DNA of 45,050 bases from Betaproteobacteria bacterium. Its GTDB lineage: Bacteria; Pseudomonadota; Gammaproteobacteria; Burkholderiales; SG8-41. Positions 44,041 through 45,050 of this stretch are shown piece after piece; position 1 is the first letter of the stretch; each line of letters starts with the position of its first letter. Under the pieces are notes generated by a model. It had not been told where the DNA came from and searched no databases. It saw only the letters and a list, made by a program, of their open reading frames with translations. The position numbers were made by a program, and so were the translations under genes. The stretch covers positions 1 through 45,050 of the forward strand of contig CANJQI010000018.1 of the NCBI GenBank assembly GCA_947476215.1, given 5' to 3'.

Positions 44041-45050
44041 GTGACCCATCCGCGATCTGAATTGACTGATCCCAGACGTTATGGCGGGACAGTCCCGCAC
44101 CACAGGTATTACGGACTGCCCGCAGGCGATCTCCACCTCGCACTCACTGATGCATTGGCATCTGGTTTCGACGCCGACATCTCGGCTGCCCTCAAGGCCG
44201 CGCCGTCGCGTATGGCATACGCTGGCTTGTGGGAAACCGTATGTGACGTTGCGCATCATACCGCGGGCGTTTCCGAGTCCGCGGTAGTGGCGCGTATCTT
44301 TGCCTTGCCTCTGATCATCGTCACCGGCAGTCGACGTCCGGCCAGCTTGCCGGGCGTGGTTCCGGATATCGCGGAAGTCCGATCGGTGCTGGAGCAAAAC
44401 GGGGCGCTGGGTCGAACCCGGAATTTCGGGATCGGCAACGCGCTGATTTCATACGACACGCTTGCACAGGTCAAATCCAGCGAAATTTTTGTGTGGACGG
44501 ACGCCGCCGGTGGCGGTCAGCGCGAATTGGCGCCTTGTCCCATCGAAGTCCCGGAACCCGGCGAACACGTGCATTTGCGGTTTCTGGTGGGTGCGTGCAT
44601 CACACCGGCCGCGGATTCGTCATTCATCGAGGCCGCTTCCAATATCGGTGCGTGGGGCATGCCGTTGACGCGTGCGCTTGCGGCGCAGTTCGCCCAGTCG
44701 GGTGTTGATGTATTACCGATGGCGCGCCCACCGCAGGACTTGCTGCGTGCTGGTCACACTGGACGCGCGGCGCAACTGGAGGCGGCATTCAATCTTTTTG
44801 TGAGCAATGGCTTGCGACGATTCCGGCGCGTGAGCGGCGATCCGGTAACCGTAGTCAGCGCACATGACGATGGTGACATACGCGTGAGTTTCAGTTCACC
44901 GTTCGACGATACGATGGTGGAGGGATTTCGCTGGCCGCTTGATCTTGTCGACGATCTGGATGCCGTCACGGCGGAAATTGCAGGATTGCTGGCCGGATGT
45001 CGCCTGACGGATGTTCGTTATGTCCCGGGCGTGCGACCGGCGTTGAACGC
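44041..45050 (+). CDS. unrecognised protein, 3' end cut by window
   Basis: Frame open from GTG 44041 to the window end (336 codons seen), 9 bases after the amidase stop. The start MTHPRSELTDPRRYGG is not a signal peptide and there is no transmembrane helix, so it is likely cytoplasmic. Segments such as FALPLIIVTGSRRPASLPGVVPD (shown here only in part: LPLIIVTGSRRP), IGNALISYDTL and MPLTRALAAQFAQ look structured and well conserved in codon use. I know no matching family. Codon usage with GC-rich third positions supports a real gene. Confidence 0.75.
   Translation, partial: MTHPRSELTDPRRYGGTVPHHRYYGLPAGDLHLALTDALASGFDADISAALKAAPSRMAYAGLWETVCDVAHHTAGVSESAVVARIFALPLIIVTGSRRPASLPGVVPDIAEVRSVLEQNGALGRTRNFGIGNALISYDTLAQVKSSEIFVWTDAAGGGQRELAPCPIEVPEPGEHVHLRFLVGACITPAADSSFIEAASNIGAWGMPLTRALAAQFAQSGVDVLPMARPPQDLLRAGHTGRAAQLEAAFNLFVSNGLRRFRRVSGDPVTVVSAHDDGDIRVSFSSPFDDTMVEGFRWPLDLVDDLDAVTAEIAGLLAGCRLTDVRYVPGVRPALN

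Overview
The window reads as chromosome of a GC-rich betaproteobacterium, most likely a Burkholderiales of the Alcaligenaceae/Comamonadaceae type. The main reason is the density of Bug-type (TctC-like) periplasmic solute receptors: 11 intact genes and 2 decayed ones in 45 kb, with no TctA/TctB membrane partner in view. This is a known peculiarity of that order. Assignment below order level is not supported. No transposase, tRNA, rRNA, CRISPR array or recognisable transcription regulator was seen.

Region 1 (1-17.7 kb) is catabolic. It holds a cut-off alpha/beta hydrolase, a class III CoA-transferase and a crotonase on the plus strand, then an SDR and a Bug receptor on the minus strand. A three-subunit molybdenum hydroxylase (FeS, FAD, Moco) follows, with a Bug receptor 10 bases behind it, an internally deleted Bug gene and an ACMSD-like amidohydrolase. 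Facing it is a minus-strand operon, Bug - MmgE/PrpD - Bug - EthD-like, that meets the amidohydrolase at a strong bidirectional terminator. An FHA protein and another Bug gene close the region.

Region 2 (17.8-25.1 kb) is mostly household: a thioredoxin-like exported protein, a ModA-like binding protein without signal peptide, a YkgJ-type Cys-cluster protein, a REP-like palindrome, a 1390-residue SNF2 helicase, a zinc-ribbon Nudix hydrolase and an anchored Ala/Pro-tailed protein.

Region 3 (25.2-33.6 kb) is a second accessory zone. Three Bug genes are followed by two tandem alpha/beta-hydrolase paralogues, both with lysine where the nucleophilic serine should be. Two Bug genes diverge from them. 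Then comes a patch of decay: a 3' fragment of metY, a 5' fragment of a Bug gene and a small membrane protein whose reading frame is broken.

Region 4 (33.6-45 kb) has a FIST sensor gene overlapping a DUF599 membrane protein, a second MmgE/PrpD diverging from a Bug gene plus FAD dehydrogenase, a 7-base tandem repeat, two divergent gamma-glutamyltransferase paralogues, a cell-wall amidase and an unrecognised gene cut by the window end.

My reading (inference) is that regions 1 and 3 are modules for capture and CoA- or hydroxylation-based breakdown of unidentified organic acids or ring compounds. Several enzymes have altered active sites: the Lys-elbow hydrolase pair, an SDR without the YxxxK tyrosine, and a crotonase without either catalytic glutamate. 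These are the best candidates for new chemistry.
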